Counted from the first letter of the stretch, positions 17,112-26,231 are shown. The stretch: 64,000 nt of DNA from an uncultured Bacteroidales bacterium (GCA_902792895.1 CADBBK010000007.1:1-64000), one strand, 5' to 3'. Program-made: numbers and translations. The notes: a model not told the origin generated them from the letters alone.

Positions 17112-17119
17112 CAAATATA
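17112..17119 (-). promoter_or_regulatory. Promoter of the M6 protease array (-7 element)
   Basis: The minus strand reads TATATTTG followed by C, an exact TAnnTTTG match 85 bp upstream of the paralog 3 start. It is the only strong promoter seen for the three-gene array. Confidence 0.6.
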
Positions 17120-17190
17120 CACCTTTTTTTGCATTTTATAGCATTTCTGCCACACATTTTCGGCAATACGCTACGTTTTAGCACTCGACA

Positions 17191-18138
17191 TCAGCCGACG
17201 CGGCCGTCGTCAGCGGCGGCAAGAGCGGCATTGCGGCGCAGCGTCCTGAGGCCGAGACGGGAGATGGCGCTGTGCCCGAACGTGCGGCGGAACACGCCCG
17301 TGGTCATCGTCAGCAGGCCCTCGAGGGTGAGGCTGCTGACGGCATCGGTGATGGCAAAGTCCTCGATTGTTGTCGGGACGGCATGGGCATTGTGCGGGCA
17401 ACACTGCTGGCACGCGTCACAGCCCACCACGCGGCCGCCGGCCACGCGGGCCACCCATGCGGGCAGCTCCAGGTCGCGGTTCTCGACCAGCAGGCACGAC
17501 AGGCAGCGGCGGCAGTCGGCAGCACCCTGTCCGTCGAGAGCCCCGGTGGGGCAGACCAGCTCGCAGCGACCGCAGTCACCGCAGGTGAGGGTACACGGCT
17601 TGTCGGGCGGCAATTGGGCCGTCGTGACGATTTCGCCTAGGAAGAAATAGGAACCTTTGCCAGGGATGATCAGGCAGTTGTTACGGCCCACGAAGCCCAG
17701 TCCGGCCTGTTGGGCCCAGTAGCGCTCACGGATGGGGGCCGAATCGACACACGGGCGGGTGGCGCACTGCGTGAGCTGCTCGATGTAGGCGGCCAGACTG
17801 CTGAGGCGCTCTCGCAGCACCTCGTGGTAGTCGCGCCCGTAGGCATAATAGGCCACGCGCGGCGCCCCCTGGGGCTGGAATCGCGCGGGATAATAGTTCA
17901 TCGCCAGGCTGATGACCGTACGCGCCCCCTCGAGCAGCAGCGACGGGTCGCAGCGCAGGTCGCGGTTACGTGCCGCCCAGGCCATGCAGCCGTTGCGACC
18001 CTGCTCCAGCCAGTGGTCATAGCGTGACACAGCAGCGGACGCGACGGGAGTGGCGGCGGCAAAGCCACAAGCGTCAAATCCCAGGCTTGCGGCCTGGGAT
18101 TTGATCAGTGTTGCTATGTCACAGCTCGGGGATGGCAT
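17191..18138 (-). CDS. queG: Epoxyqueuosine reductase QueG
   Basis: This protein of about 315 residues performs the last step of queuosine biosynthesis, reducing epoxyqueuosine in tRNA using cobalamin and two [4Fe-4S] clusters. The cluster-binding motifs CGDCGRCELVCPTGAL and CRRCLSC...CDACQQCCPHN are both complete. The earlier part has the family motif GFVGRNNCLI and the YARGRDYH-like sequence YAYGRDYHEVL. I prefer the ATG at 18138 (MPSPSCDIATLIK) over the in-frame ATG at 18189, because the extra 17 residues are not like QueG. Even so it overlaps the end of the upstream deacetylase gene by 20 bp, which suggests translational coupling. Confidence 0.9.
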   Translation of the reverse strand: MPSPSCDIATLIKSQAASLGFDACGFAAATPVASAAVSRYDHWLEQGRNGCMAWAARNRDLRCDPSLLLEGARTVISLAMNYYPARFQPQGAPRVAYYAYGRDYHEVLRERLSSLAAYIEQLTQCATRPCVDSAPIRERYWAQQAGLGFVGRNNCLIIPGKGSYFFLGEIVTTAQLPPDKPCTLTCGDCGRCELVCPTGALDGQGAADCRRCLSCLLVENRDLELPAWVARVAGGRVVGCDACQQCCPHNAHAVPTTIEDFAITDAVSSLTLEGLLTMTTGVFRRTFGHSAISRLGLRTLRRNAALAAADDGRVG

Positions 18139-18736
18139 CGAACTTGTAGCCCTGCCCTTGCAGCCACTCGATGGCGCGTGGCAAGGCATATTTCATGTTT
18201 TTCTCGGCCTTGAGCGAGTCGTGGAAGACGATAATGGAGCCGTTGCGAGCATATCGCTTGACGTTGGCCAGCACCTGTTCGCCCGTGAGTTTGCGGCTGT
18301 AGTCTCGCGTCACCAGGTCATACATGATGATCGTGAAGCGCGAGCGTAGCACCTTGGACTGTCCCCAGCGCAGCAGGCCGTGGGGCGGGCGGAAGAGCGT
18401 GCTGCCAATCAGTTCGTTGGCACGGAACACATTGTACAGGTAGTGCTTGGTGCCCACGTGGGCGCCCTGCAGGTGGCTCATCGTGTGGTTGCCCACCGAG
18501 TGGCCGCGGCGCCGCACCTCCTCGAGCAGCTCGGGATGACGCTCAACGTTCTCGCCCACCATGAAGAAGGTGGCCTTGATGCCGTAGCGGTCGAGGGTGT
18601 CGAGCACCCACGGCGTGACGTCGGGGATGGGGCCGTCGTCAAAGGTCAAGTAGACCGTGTGGTCGCGCTTGTGGATGCGCCACACGGTCTCGGGGAATAA
18701 CATGCGATACAGCAGAGGCGGACGCTCAACTAACAC
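18119..18736 (-). CDS. Polysaccharide deacetylase family protein (NodB domain)
   Basis: This 205-residue protein is a carbohydrate esterase family 4-like enzyme. The metal and catalytic motifs are visible: TFDDGP (about residues 30-35), SVGNHTMSH (about 80-88) and RPPHG (about 116-120). The substrate may be peptidoglycan or another N-acetylated glycan; the sequence does not tell. No signal peptide is evident, though a hydrophobic start is possible. It lies 24 bp after the GT117 gene and overlaps queG, forming a three-gene run. Confidence 0.88.
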   Translation of the reverse strand: MLVERPPLLYRMLFPETVWRIHKRDHTVYLTFDDGPIPDVTPWVLDTLDRYGIKATFFMVGENVERHPELLEEVRRRGHSVGNHTMSHLQGAHVGTKHYLYNVFRANELIGSTLFRPPHGLLRWGQSKVLRSRFTIIMYDLVTRDYSRKLTGEQVLANVKRYARNGSIIVFHDSLKAEKNMKYALPRAIEWLQGQGYKFDAIPEL

Positions 18737-18760
18737 GGCATCAGGTCATGAGGTTGAACA

Positions 18761-21700
18761 TCACTCCTCGGCAGCGGCCTGCTCGGCAGCAGCCTGCTCG
18801 GCTTGCATCTCGCGGTCAAACTGCTTGAGGTTGTTCTGCAAGCGCTCAATGTTGACGCCGGCGGCCGACATCTTGTCGATCATGGCCTTATACTTGGCCT
18901 CGCCGCACTGCTGGTAGTAGTCGTGCAGCATGTAGACCATGTACTGCTGGTCGATGAACTTGTCGTAGGTGTTCAGACGGCTGTACTGCGACGGGTCAAG
19001 CGACTGGTAGAAGCGCAGGTAGCCGGCATAGCGCATCATCTCGTCCTCAAGGATTTTGTTACCCTTGTCGATGCTGGTGCTGTCGCCGCTGAGTGTACCC
19101 AGGTTGTAGTAGATGCGTGCCACCTGGTCACCCATCTGCACGGTGAACGGGCAGTTGTACAACGGCAGCTTCTCCATCATCAGGTCGAGGATGGTGCGGG
19201 CCTTCTTGTAGCGGTCGGCGACATAAGCCTCCTGGGTCATACCGGCGGGGATGGGCAGGACGCCACGACTGGCGCGGTCACCCTCGCTGACCAGCGCATC
19301 GGCGAGGTCGACCAGGGTGCTGCGCATCGTGGTCACCATGCGGCTCACGGTCTCGTCGAGGTAGATCTCGCCGGGCTTGGCGGTGTCCAGACCGCCCCAC
19401 AGGAACTTGTTGACCACGTTGTCATACATCACGTCGGTTGACACACCGATCATGCGGCTGTCGGCATAGGGGTCGATCATCGGCGTCACCTGATAGGTGA
19501 GACCCGTCAGGCGCAGGTAGGGGTCAAAGCCCAGGTAATAGCTGTTGGGCACCGTGATGGCAAAGTAGCAGGGACGCTTCCAGCCATCGGTGATGCTGCT
19601 GGCAATGATGTCGAACGACATCAGCTGGCTGGCCGTCATGCCCGAGCCCATGCGCTTGAGGTCCAGATTGATGGTGGGCTGGATCATGTCGCGCTGCTCC
19701 TCGCGAACGACACCGGCCTTGATGGCCTGGTCGGCGTTGACGGGGATATACACATTGCTATAGCGGATCTCGTTGATGCCGTAGTCGTTGCGGCTGCTCT
19801 CGGGGCCGTAGATGAACGCCAGTGACTTCAAGGCATCGGTCGGCGTCTCGTCGGGCTGGATGAAGTAGCTGAACTGGCGGTTGTCGTAGGCATAGGTGTC
19901 CAGACCGGCCTGCATGGGCAGCGGAGCCGACTCATAGGCGGCACGCTGCATCTGGTTGATGTACCAGTCGGTGGACAGGTAGCTCAGGTTGACGGCGCGC
20001 ACGTCGGTGCGGTAGCCCTCCACCTCCTGCAGGTACCACAGAGGGAAGGTGTCGTTGTCACCGTTGCAGAAGAGCACACCGTTCGGAGCCACGCTCGACA
20101 GGTAGTTGCGGCCGAAGTCGCGCGCCGCGGTGCGTCCGCTGCGGTCGTGGTCGTCCCACGTCTGGCTCACCATCTGCAGCGGCACGAGGATACCGATCAG
20201 GGCAGCAACGGCGGCGATGGCGGCGGCCAGGCCATGGTTCTCCTTGACAGGTGCCACAGCGGCCTCACCCTTGGCGGGCTTCTTGTCCTTCTTCTTCAGG
20301 GCCCACATCACGAGGCTCCACAGGCCTGCAACGCCCATACCGATCCAGATGCTGAACGCATAGAACGAACCGGCGTAGGCATAGTCACGCTCACGAGGCT
20401 GGTTGGGGGTCTGGTTCAGGTACAGCACGATGGCGATACCCGTCATGAAGAACAGGAAGAACACCACCCAGAACTGCTCGATGCCGCGACGGCCGCGGTA
20501 AGCCTGCCACAACAGGCCGATGATACCCATCAGCAGCGGCAGCAGGTAGAACACGTTGTGGCCCTTGTTGCCCTTGCCCAGGTCATCGGGCAGCAGGCTC
20601 TGGTCGCCCAGGCGCGGGTTGTCGATGAACGAGTAGCCCGAAATCCAGTTGCCGTGGGTGATCTCGCCCATGCCCTGGAGGTCGTTCTGGCGACCGGCGA
20701 AGTTCCACATGAAGTAGCGCCAGTACATATAGTTCAACTGATAGTCGACAAAGAAGCGCAGGTTCTCCATCATCGTCGGCCTCGTCTTCAGCTCCTTGGA
20801 CGCCGCATTGCCGTTGGCATCCAGCTGCGTCGTTGCCTCGACCTGGGTGCCTTCCATGCCCAGCCACTCGACATACTCACGCTCGTGCTTGTCGTCGTGG
20901 ATGCGCGGGAACAGCATGTTCTGCTCGGGGCTGTAGCGGTAGTTCTTCTTGTAACCCAGCTCCTTGTAGCGGTCAGGCTGGTCGGGGCTGGTCTTCACCT
21001 CGGGAGCATACTGCATCGGGCCCTCGGTGACAGCGGGCTGCATGACACCGCCGGAGGTCTGCTGATACATCACGTCGCTGTAGAGCGTGCGGCCATACAG
21101 CAGCGGCGTCTCACCGTACTGCTCACGGCTCAGGTACTTGGCCAGCGCAAACGTGTTGTTCGGCGAGTTCTCGTCAAGAGGGGTGTTCTGCGAACTGCGG
21201 ATCAGAATCAGCGCATAGCTGCTGAAACCGATGAAAATCACCAGGATGCACGACACGATGTTGGTGAACACGCGGACGGGAACATGCTTGCAGAACTTCA
21301 CCAGGTAAACGATCAGCGCTACCAACAGCAGCAGCGGCAGCCACAGGCTCTCGCCCAGCAGCAGCATGCCCGACAGCACGATCGCCAAGGCGAACGACAG
21401 CTTGATGCGCAGTGCGCTCTTGTTGCTGTACAGCTCCCAAAGAGCCCATGCACAAGCAGCCAGGAACACGATGGCATAAACCAGCACGCCCGAGTTGAAC
21501 GACATGCCCAGCGTGTTCACGAAGAACAGGTCAAAATTCTGGCCCATCTCCACAAAGCCCGGTTCCAGGCCGTAGAGAATCAAGCCCACGATCACAAACG
21601 ACACCAGCAGCGTCAGCAGCGAGCCCTTTGCCGAGGACTCCTTGCCCTTCAGGCGGCACTGGCGATAGTAGAATATCAGCGCGATGGCAGGGATGCACAG

Positions 21701-22294
21701 CAGGTTCAGCAGGTGGACGCCAAGCGACACGCCGAACACATAGGCAATCAGCACAATCCAGCGGTCACTGCCAGGCTCCTGAACGCGGTTTTCCCACTTC
21801 AGAATCAGCCAGAATACCAGCGCCGTGCAGAACGACGAGAAGGCATACACCTCGGCCTCGACGGCACTGAACCAGAACGTGTCGCTCCACGTGTAAGCCA
21901 GCGCACCGCAGATGCCGCTGCCCATCACCACCAGGTACTGGGCCAGCGTCATGCTGTCCTCCTGGCCCTCCTTCACCACCAGTTTCTTCACCAGGTGGGT
22001 GATGGACCAGAACAGCAGCAGGATGGTCAGCGCACTGAAGATCGCCGACATCGCATTCACGCACTTGGCCACAGCCATCACGTTGCCGCCAGCAAACTGG
22101 CTCGCAAAGTTGGCGGCAAGGATGAATATCGGGTTGCCGGGCGGGTGACCGATTTCAGTCTTAAAACCTTGGGCAATAAACTCCGGGCAGTCCCAGAAGC
22201 TGGCGGTGGGCTCGATGGTCAGCAGGTAGGTCGCTGCCGCCACTACAAAGATGAGCCATCCCAGCGCATTGTTGATGAGATTGTACTTCTTCAT
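18761..22294 (-). CDS. GT117 family membrane glycosyltransferase (DUF2723, TMEM260-like)
   Basis: This 1177-residue protein has about 12-14 transmembrane helices in its first 700 residues, followed by a large soluble C-terminal part. The N-terminal family signature reads TASFWDCPEFIA then GHPPGNP near residues 30-58, as in GT-C fold enzymes. The human homolog TMEM260 is a protein O-mannosyltransferase, so a role in glycosylating exported proteins is plausible, but donor and acceptor are inferences. The last residues are a short acidic Glu/Ala repeat (EQAAAEQAAAEE). It has its own promoter at 22431-22438 with a leader of about 130 nt. Confidence 0.85.
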   Translation of the reverse strand: MKKYNLINNALGWLIFVVAAATYLLTIEPTASFWDCPEFIAQGFKTEIGHPPGNPIFILAANFASQFAGGNVMAVAKCVNAMSAIFSALTILLLFWSITHLVKKLVVKEGQEDSMTLAQYLVVMGSGICGALAYTWSDTFWFSAVEAEVYAFSSFCTALVFWLILKWENRVQEPGSDRWIVLIAYVFGVSLGVHLLNLLCIPAIALIFYYRQCRLKGKESSAKGSLLTLLVSFVIVGLILYGLEPGFVEMGQNFDLFFVNTLGMSFNSGVLVYAIVFLAACAWALWELYSNKSALRIKLSFALAIVLSGMLLLGESLWLPLLLLVALIVYLVKFCKHVPVRVFTNIVSCILVIFIGFSSYALILIRSSQNTPLDENSPNNTFALAKYLSREQYGETPLLYGRTLYSDVMYQQTSGGVMQPAVTEGPMQYAPEVKTSPDQPDRYKELGYKKNYRYSPEQNMLFPRIHDDKHEREYVEWLGMEGTQVEATTQLDANGNAASKELKTRPTMMENLRFFVDYQLNYMYWRYFMWNFAGRQNDLQGMGEITHGNWISGYSFIDNPRLGDQSLLPDDLGKGNKGHNVFYLLPLLMGIIGLLWQAYRGRRGIEQFWVVFFLFFMTGIAIVLYLNQTPNQPRERDYAYAGSFYAFSIWIGMGVAGLWSLVMWALKKKDKKPAKGEAAVAPVKENHGLAAAIAAVAALIGILVPLQMVSQTWDDHDRSGRTAARDFGRNYLSSVAPNGVLFCNGDNDTFPLWYLQEVEGYRTDVRAVNLSYLSTDWYINQMQRAAYESAPLPMQAGLDTYAYDNRQFSYFIQPDETPTDALKSLAFIYGPESSRNDYGINEIRYSNVYIPVNADQAIKAGVVREEQRDMIQPTINLDLKRMGSGMTASQLMSFDIIASSITDGWKRPCYFAITVPNSYYLGFDPYLRLTGLTYQVTPMIDPYADSRMIGVSTDVMYDNVVNKFLWGGLDTAKPGEIYLDETVSRMVTTMRSTLVDLADALVSEGDRASRGVLPIPAGMTQEAYVADRYKKARTILDLMMEKLPLYNCPFTVQMGDQVARIYYNLGTLSGDSTSIDKGNKILEDEMMRYAGYLRFYQSLDPSQYSRLNTYDKFIDQQYMVYMLHDYYQQCGEAKYKAMIDKMSAAGVNIERLQNNLKQFDREMQAEQAAAEQAAAEE

Positions 22295-22430
22295 CGTCTA
22301 ATACTTGTCAAATAATAGTTAGGTTTTATCTTGTTGTTTGTTGATTTTCACGTTCCTGGATAGCAGGAGGCACTCCCCGGCAAAATCGTTGGCCACATCT
22401 GCCGAGGCGCCCTTCAAATTATCCAAACGG

Positions 22431-22438
22431 CAAAATTA
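22431..22438 (-). promoter_or_regulatory. Promoter of the GT117 gene (-7 element)
   Basis: The minus strand reads TAATTTTG, a TAnnTTTG match, giving a leader of about 130 nt before the ATG at 22294. Confidence 0.5.
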
Positions 22439-22487
22439 CTCATAATCTTTTAAAACGCCCCCCTCAACACCCCATATTTGACAAAAT

Positions 22488-22519
22488 TTTGTATTTTTGG
22501 GAAATTCATTTTAACTTTG
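22488..22519 (+). promoter_or_regulatory. Promoter of the small repeat protein gene
   Basis: TTTG at 22488-22491 and TAACTTTG at 22512-22519 are 20 bp apart. The start codon is at 22577, giving a leader of about 50 nt. Confidence 0.7.
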
Positions 22520-22576
22520 TGCCTCAATATAAGTCTAAATGACAAATTTCCACGGTTTTTAACAATAGAGAGAATT

Positions 22577-23008
22577 ATGAAACAGATTAGATTATATGTG
22601 ATGGTTGCGGTGCTGGCAGTGGCTGGCATGATGGCAACCGGGGCCAGCGCTCAGGTGCTGCGCGATGCGGACTTCAACAGCATCGGCCGCATCAACGGCA
22701 ATGGCGTGGTGCGCAACGAGGCTGGCCGCTCGGCGGGCTCGTTTGACGCCGACGGCACGGTGCGCGACGTGACGGGCAAGGCTGTGGGCACGATCAAGCA
22801 GCTGGAAATCTTTGACACCGAGGGCAACCGCATCGGCTATATCAACCCCGACGGAACGGTGCGCGATGGCGAGAGCAATGTGCTGGGCTACATCAACATC
22901 AATGATGGCAAGGTGACCGACGCCCAGAAACAGACCATCGGGTTTGCACGCGGCGTGCGCGTGGACTGGATAGCCTGCTACTATTTCTTCCATTTTTTCG
23001 GGAAATAA
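22577..23008 (+). CDS. Small exported repeat protein (resembles 5-fold beta-flower proteins)
   Basis: This 143-residue protein has a signal peptide (residues 1-27, cleavage after AxA near GASAQ). Five or so short repeats follow in which Gly, Asp and Val recur: IGRINGNGVVRN, SFDADGTVRD, IGYINPDGTVRD, LGYININDGKVTD and so on. This pattern resembles the Bacteroidales proteins called 5-fold beta-flower, though that match is from memory of the repeat style. The C-terminus is hydrophobic and aromatic (WIACYYFFHFFGK). I chose the ATG at 22577, since the longer frame starts upstream of the promoter. Function unknown. Confidence 0.75.
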   Translation: MKQIRLYVMVAVLAVAGMMATGASAQVLRDADFNSIGRINGNGVVRNEAGRSAGSFDADGTVRDVTGKAVGTIKQLEIFDTEGNRIGYINPDGTVRDGESNVLGYININDGKVTDAQKQTIGFARGVRVDWIACYYFFHFFGK

Positions 23009-23046
23009 GGCTTTAGGTTTTAGGCTTTAGGTTTTAGGCTTTAGGA
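23009..23046. repeat. 7-nt TTAGG-type repeat tract, copy C
   Basis: Five units alternate GGCTTTA and GGTTTTA on the plus strand. They begin directly after the stop codon of the preceding gene and end 44 bp before the next start. Confidence 0.85.
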
Positions 23047-23089
23047 TTGGGCCTGGCCGCGATTATCAAATCATCAGGAATTCATCGAT

Positions 23090-24088
23090 ATGAAGCGTAT
23101 TATCACTATCATTTCTCTCGCTATGTGTATCACCATGACCGCCCTCGCTGGCGGCAAGGCTCTCATGATGCCCCCGTTCCTCAAGGCGGGCGACAAAATC
23201 GCCATCATCTCGCCGGCCAGCACGCCCGGTGACCAGAACCCCATCTTGGCGGCTGCTACGCTGCGCTCATGGGGCTTCGTGCCTGTCATCGGCGAGCATG
23301 TGCTCACAGCCTATCACACCTATGCCGGCACCATCGAGGAACGTTGCGCCGACCTGCGCTGGGCGCTCAACGACCAGGAGATCAAGGCCATCGTTTGCTC
23401 ACGCGGCGGCTATGGCTCGTCGATGCTGCTCGGGACGATGACGCACGAGGATTTCAGGCTCCACCCCAAGTGGATTATCGGCTATAGCGACATCACCGCG
23501 CTGCACAGCGCTATGGTGTGCAGCGGCGTGATGAGCATCCACGCCAACATGGGCGGTGCCCTGGGCAGCCGAGGTGCCGACGACAGCGTCAATCTGATGC
23601 TGTGCAACCTGCTGATGGGCAATCTGCCCAGCTACAGCATCCCCGCCCACCCGCTGAACAAGATGGGTAAGGCCCAGGGTATCGTCATCGGCGGCAACAT
23701 GGCGGTGTTCAGCAACATCGGCGGCAGCCGCGAGTGGGACTTCCTGGACCGCGACAACATCAAGGGTAAGGACATCATCCTGTTCTTTGAGGACGTGAGC
23801 GAGAATATGCCGCGCGTCAACAGCATGCTGCAACAGCTGCGCCTCAAGGGCGTGCTCGATCACGTCAAGGGCATCATCGTGGGCCGCTTCACCGAGTATG
23901 AGCCCCGCGACGGCTATACCGACATGCCCGAGATGCTGAGCGAGACCTTAAACAAGTACAACATCCCCGTGTGCTACGACTTCCCCGTGAGCCACGACGA
24001 GGACTGGAACTACCCGATGATTGAGGGCTGCCCCGCGACGCTCTCGGTCACCCCCGAAGGTGTGACGCTCACCTTTAAGAAACCATGA
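23090..24088 (+). CDS. LD-carboxypeptidase, S66 family
   Basis: This 332-residue exported serine peptidase of the LdcA family releases the terminal D-residue from murein tetrapeptides or related peptides. A signal peptide covers residues 1-20. The nucleophile region reads SRGGYGSSMLL near residue 105, the family motif IIGYSDITALH follows, and the later acid/His region reads VSHDEDWNYPM. Unlike cytoplasmic E. coli LdcA it is exported, so it may act on murein or on recovered peptides in the periplasm. The stop codon overlaps the start of the next gene by 4 bases (ATGA), so the two are translationally coupled. Confidence 0.88.
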   Translation: MKRIITIISLAMCITMTALAGGKALMMPPFLKAGDKIAIISPASTPGDQNPILAAATLRSWGFVPVIGEHVLTAYHTYAGTIEERCADLRWALNDQEIKAIVCSRGGYGSSMLLGTMTHEDFRLHPKWIIGYSDITALHSAMVCSGVMSIHANMGGALGSRGADDSVNLMLCNLLMGNLPSYSIPAHPLNKMGKAQGIVIGGNMAVFSNIGGSREWDFLDRDNIKGKDIILFFEDVSENMPRVNSMLQQLRLKGVLDHVKGIIVGRFTEYEPRDGYTDMPEMLSETLNKYNIPVCYDFPVSHDEDWNYPMIEGCPATLSVTPEGVTLTFKKP

Positions 24089-24627
24089 CACGAAAAGACA
24101 AACTCCTGCTGCTCGCCATTGTAGGCGTGCTAGCACTGGTCGTAGCCCATGCCTTCCTGTCGGTGGACGTGGTGCGTGGCGGACGCAAGGTCATCTCGCG
24201 CGTCGAACTCAAGAACCTGGACCCGGCCAACAACGGCATCAACATCGAGGTGAGACAGCCGTGGTTCAACCCCCACAAGGAACTGGCCTTTAACGTAGGT
24301 GAGCCCGACGAACGCAATTTCGACCGCTTTGACGTCACCCGCTGCCTGCTGCAGTGTGCCCAGGAACTGGGCGAGCACGACTTCGACCGCATCTTCCTGT
24401 GCAACAAGGGCGACCGCCTGTACTACATCAATTCGGAGGATTTCAAGCGACTCGGCCAGCAGTACAAGACCGGCGAGACGCTCAACACCCTGAGCCTGTA
24501 TGTCAAGATTCCTCAGGTGACCTATACGCTCAACGACAGCCTAGCGTTCCCCGTGCATGAGGGCATGCTGGGCAGCATCTCGGACGCCCAGGATTGGAAC
24601 ACGATGATGTCCAATCTGCTGAGGTAG
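24085..24627 (+). CDS. Membrane-anchored protein of unknown function
   Basis: This 180-residue protein has an N-terminal hydrophobic segment (residues 7-24) that looks like a signal anchor. The remainder is soluble, and I recognise no family. It contains IFLCNKGDRLYYINSEDF in the middle and a mixed alpha/beta pattern. It overlaps the LD-carboxypeptidase by 4 bases, so it probably works with it or needs the same dosage; a regulator or partner of murein peptide processing is an inference from position only. Confidence 0.8.
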   Translation: MTRKDKLLLLAIVGVLALVVAHAFLSVDVVRGGRKVISRVELKNLDPANNGINIEVRQPWFNPHKELAFNVGEPDERNFDRFDVTRCLLQCAQELGEHDFDRIFLCNKGDRLYYINSEDFKRLGQQYKTGETLNTLSLYVKIPQVTYTLNDSLAFPVHEGMLGSISDAQDWNTMMSNLLR

Positions 24628-24680
24628 GCTTTTTAGGCGTTAGGTTTTAGGCGTTAGGTTTTAGGTTTTAGGTTTTAGGC
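24625..24680. repeat. 7-nt TTAGG-type repeat tract, copy D
   Basis: Seven or so units of GGCGTTA, GGTTTTA and GGCTTTT type on the plus strand, directly after the end of the preceding gene. This is the longest of the four tracts. Confidence 0.85.
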
Positions 24681-24691
24681 CAAAAATAGGC

Positions 24692-24731
24692 AACACCGCC
24701 GCACGACTGTTAATTGTCGGACGGCGGCGTT
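24692..24731. terminator. Hairpin between convergent genes
   Basis: AACaCCGCCG-CGAC pairs with GTCG-CGGCGGcGTT around an 8-base loop. It lies between two genes that converge, so it probably terminates both. There is no long T-run on either side. Confidence 0.5.
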
Positions 24732-24767
24732 CCATAGGAAAAGATTCTTATTATTTCTCTTCGTCGG

Positions 24768-26231
24768 TTAGAACTTGAAGTCGATGCCAGCACCGAACAC
24801 CTTGTTGGTGCGGCTGTAAGTATCCTTGCCAGGCAGCGTGGTGTTGAAGTAGTTCTCCTCGCTGCGGTTGTAGTCCTTGTAGGTGGTCCAGAAGTAGCCC
24901 ACGTTGACCTTTATCTTCTCGGTCACGTTGACAGCGCCACCGAAGCCGACTGAGTAACTGTCGCAGGAGAAAGAAGTGTGGGTCTGGTAAGCGTCGCTCA
25001 AGCCGTAGTCGGTATTCTGGAAACCGCCGCTCACGGTGAACATCTTGTTGATGTCCCACTCCACACCGGCGAGAACCTCATGCGTGCCATGCTTGAGGGC
25101 CTTCTGCTTGTCGTGAGCCATCTCGGCGTGCTTGTCGTCATAGTAGTGGTACTCGACGGTGGCGCGCAGTTTGTTGGGGATGAACTCATAGCCCAGGGCG
25201 GTGTAGAGTACTGCGGGCAGATCGTTGGGGGTGTTCACGCCATGCTTGTAGTCGGCAAGGGCCGTTTCAAACGCAGCAGGTTCGGCAATCGCGGTTTTGG
25301 TATCGTTCTCGATGCTGAGGTTGGTCTTGAACTCATATTTGGCGGCAAGGGTAAAGCCCTTCCACACAAAATCCAAACCGACGATGGGCGTAATACCCCA
25401 ACCCGTCTGCGAGCAGTTCAGGTCGATATTGGCCATCTCGCCGTTCTGGTTAACCAGCGAGCTCAACGTCGGAGCAAGAGGAGGATAGGCAATGGCAATC
25501 TGCTGTACGGCACTTGACAGTTCGGGCTTGGGCAGCACCTTGACAAAGCCGGTATAGTTGCCGTCAAAGTAGTTCATACGACCACCAACGTAGGCGCTCA
25601 TCCAATCCAGAATCTTATAGGTAGCACCCAACTGCAGGCCGTAGATGTACTGGCGGCCTTTCATCGACGAGTTGATGTCATACTTGTCGGCCGTCAGAGG
25701 CAACAGACCAGCCACACGGGGATCGGCCAGGATAGCAGCCGTAGCGGGGTTCTCGGCCAGGGTCTTCTTCAGGCCAGCCGTCTGAGCATAGATACCGGCC
25801 ATGATGCTGGCATCAAACACGGGCAGGCCACTGTCAAATGAGCACTTGCCACCGCCACCAGTGAAGCCGAAGAAACCCGAGAACGTCCAGCGGTCCTTCT
25901 TATAAGCGCCATAGAGCGACGGAATCACGGGAGCCGATGCTTTGCCCTTGTACAGGCGGGTGTGGTCGGGCTCGGGGAAGAGGGCAAACGTGGTGAGAGC
26001 GTCGCGCGACTGCGTGGCACTTTGAATATTCAGCGACAGGGTCCAGCCGTCATGATCCATATAGGCCAAACCGGCGGGGTTGGTGTAAACGGCGTCAATC
26101 TCGTGGCTGGCACCGCGAGCCATCATGCGCATGAAGGCAATATGCTGGTTGGTGTTATGCAGCAGTCCACCTGCAAAAGAGGTCATAGAAACAGCTGCAA
26201 CTGCGAGTAATAATGTTGTAATCCTTTTCAT
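24768..26231 (-). CDS. Outer-membrane transport protein, OmpP1/FadL type
   Basis: This 487-residue protein has a signal peptide (residues 1-20 after the chosen start). The mature N-terminus includes the FadL-type hatch-like text with ARGASHEIDAVYTNPAGLAY, and alternating beta strands follow to a terminal Phe, as in outer-membrane beta barrels. It may let hydrophobic compounds cross the outer membrane; the substrate is unknown. I start at 26231 (MKRITTLLL) instead of the frame's first Met at 26363, because the promoter at 26291-26298 lies between them and the signal peptide begins at 26231. Confidence 0.83.
   Translation of the reverse strand: MKRITTLLLAVAAVSMTSFAGGLLHNTNQHIAFMRMMARGASHEIDAVYTNPAGLAYMDHDGWTLSLNIQSATQSRDALTTFALFPEPDHTRLYKGKASAPVIPSLYGAYKKDRWTFSGFFGFTGGGGKCSFDSGLPVFDASIMAGIYAQTAGLKKTLAENPATAAILADPRVAGLLPLTADKYDINSSMKGRQYIYGLQLGATYKILDWMSAYVGGRMNYFDGNYTGFVKVLPKPELSSAVQQIAIAYPPLAPTLSSLVNQNGEMANIDLNCSQTGWGITPIVGLDFVWKGFTLAAKYEFKTNLSIENDTKTAIAEPAAFETALADYKHGVNTPNDLPAVLYTALGYEFIPNKLRATVEYHYYDDKHAEMAHDKQKALKHGTHEVLAGVEWDINKMFTVSGGFQNTDYGLSDAYQTHTSFSCDSYSVGFGGAVNVTEKIKVNVGYFWTTYKDYNRSEENYFNTTLPGKDTYSRTNKVFGAGIDFKF

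Noticed and set aside
20147..22315. A 722-residue plus-strand frame opposite the GT117 gene
   Set aside because: His/Gln/Arg-rich composition without any motif; the opposite strand encodes a recognised membrane enzyme.
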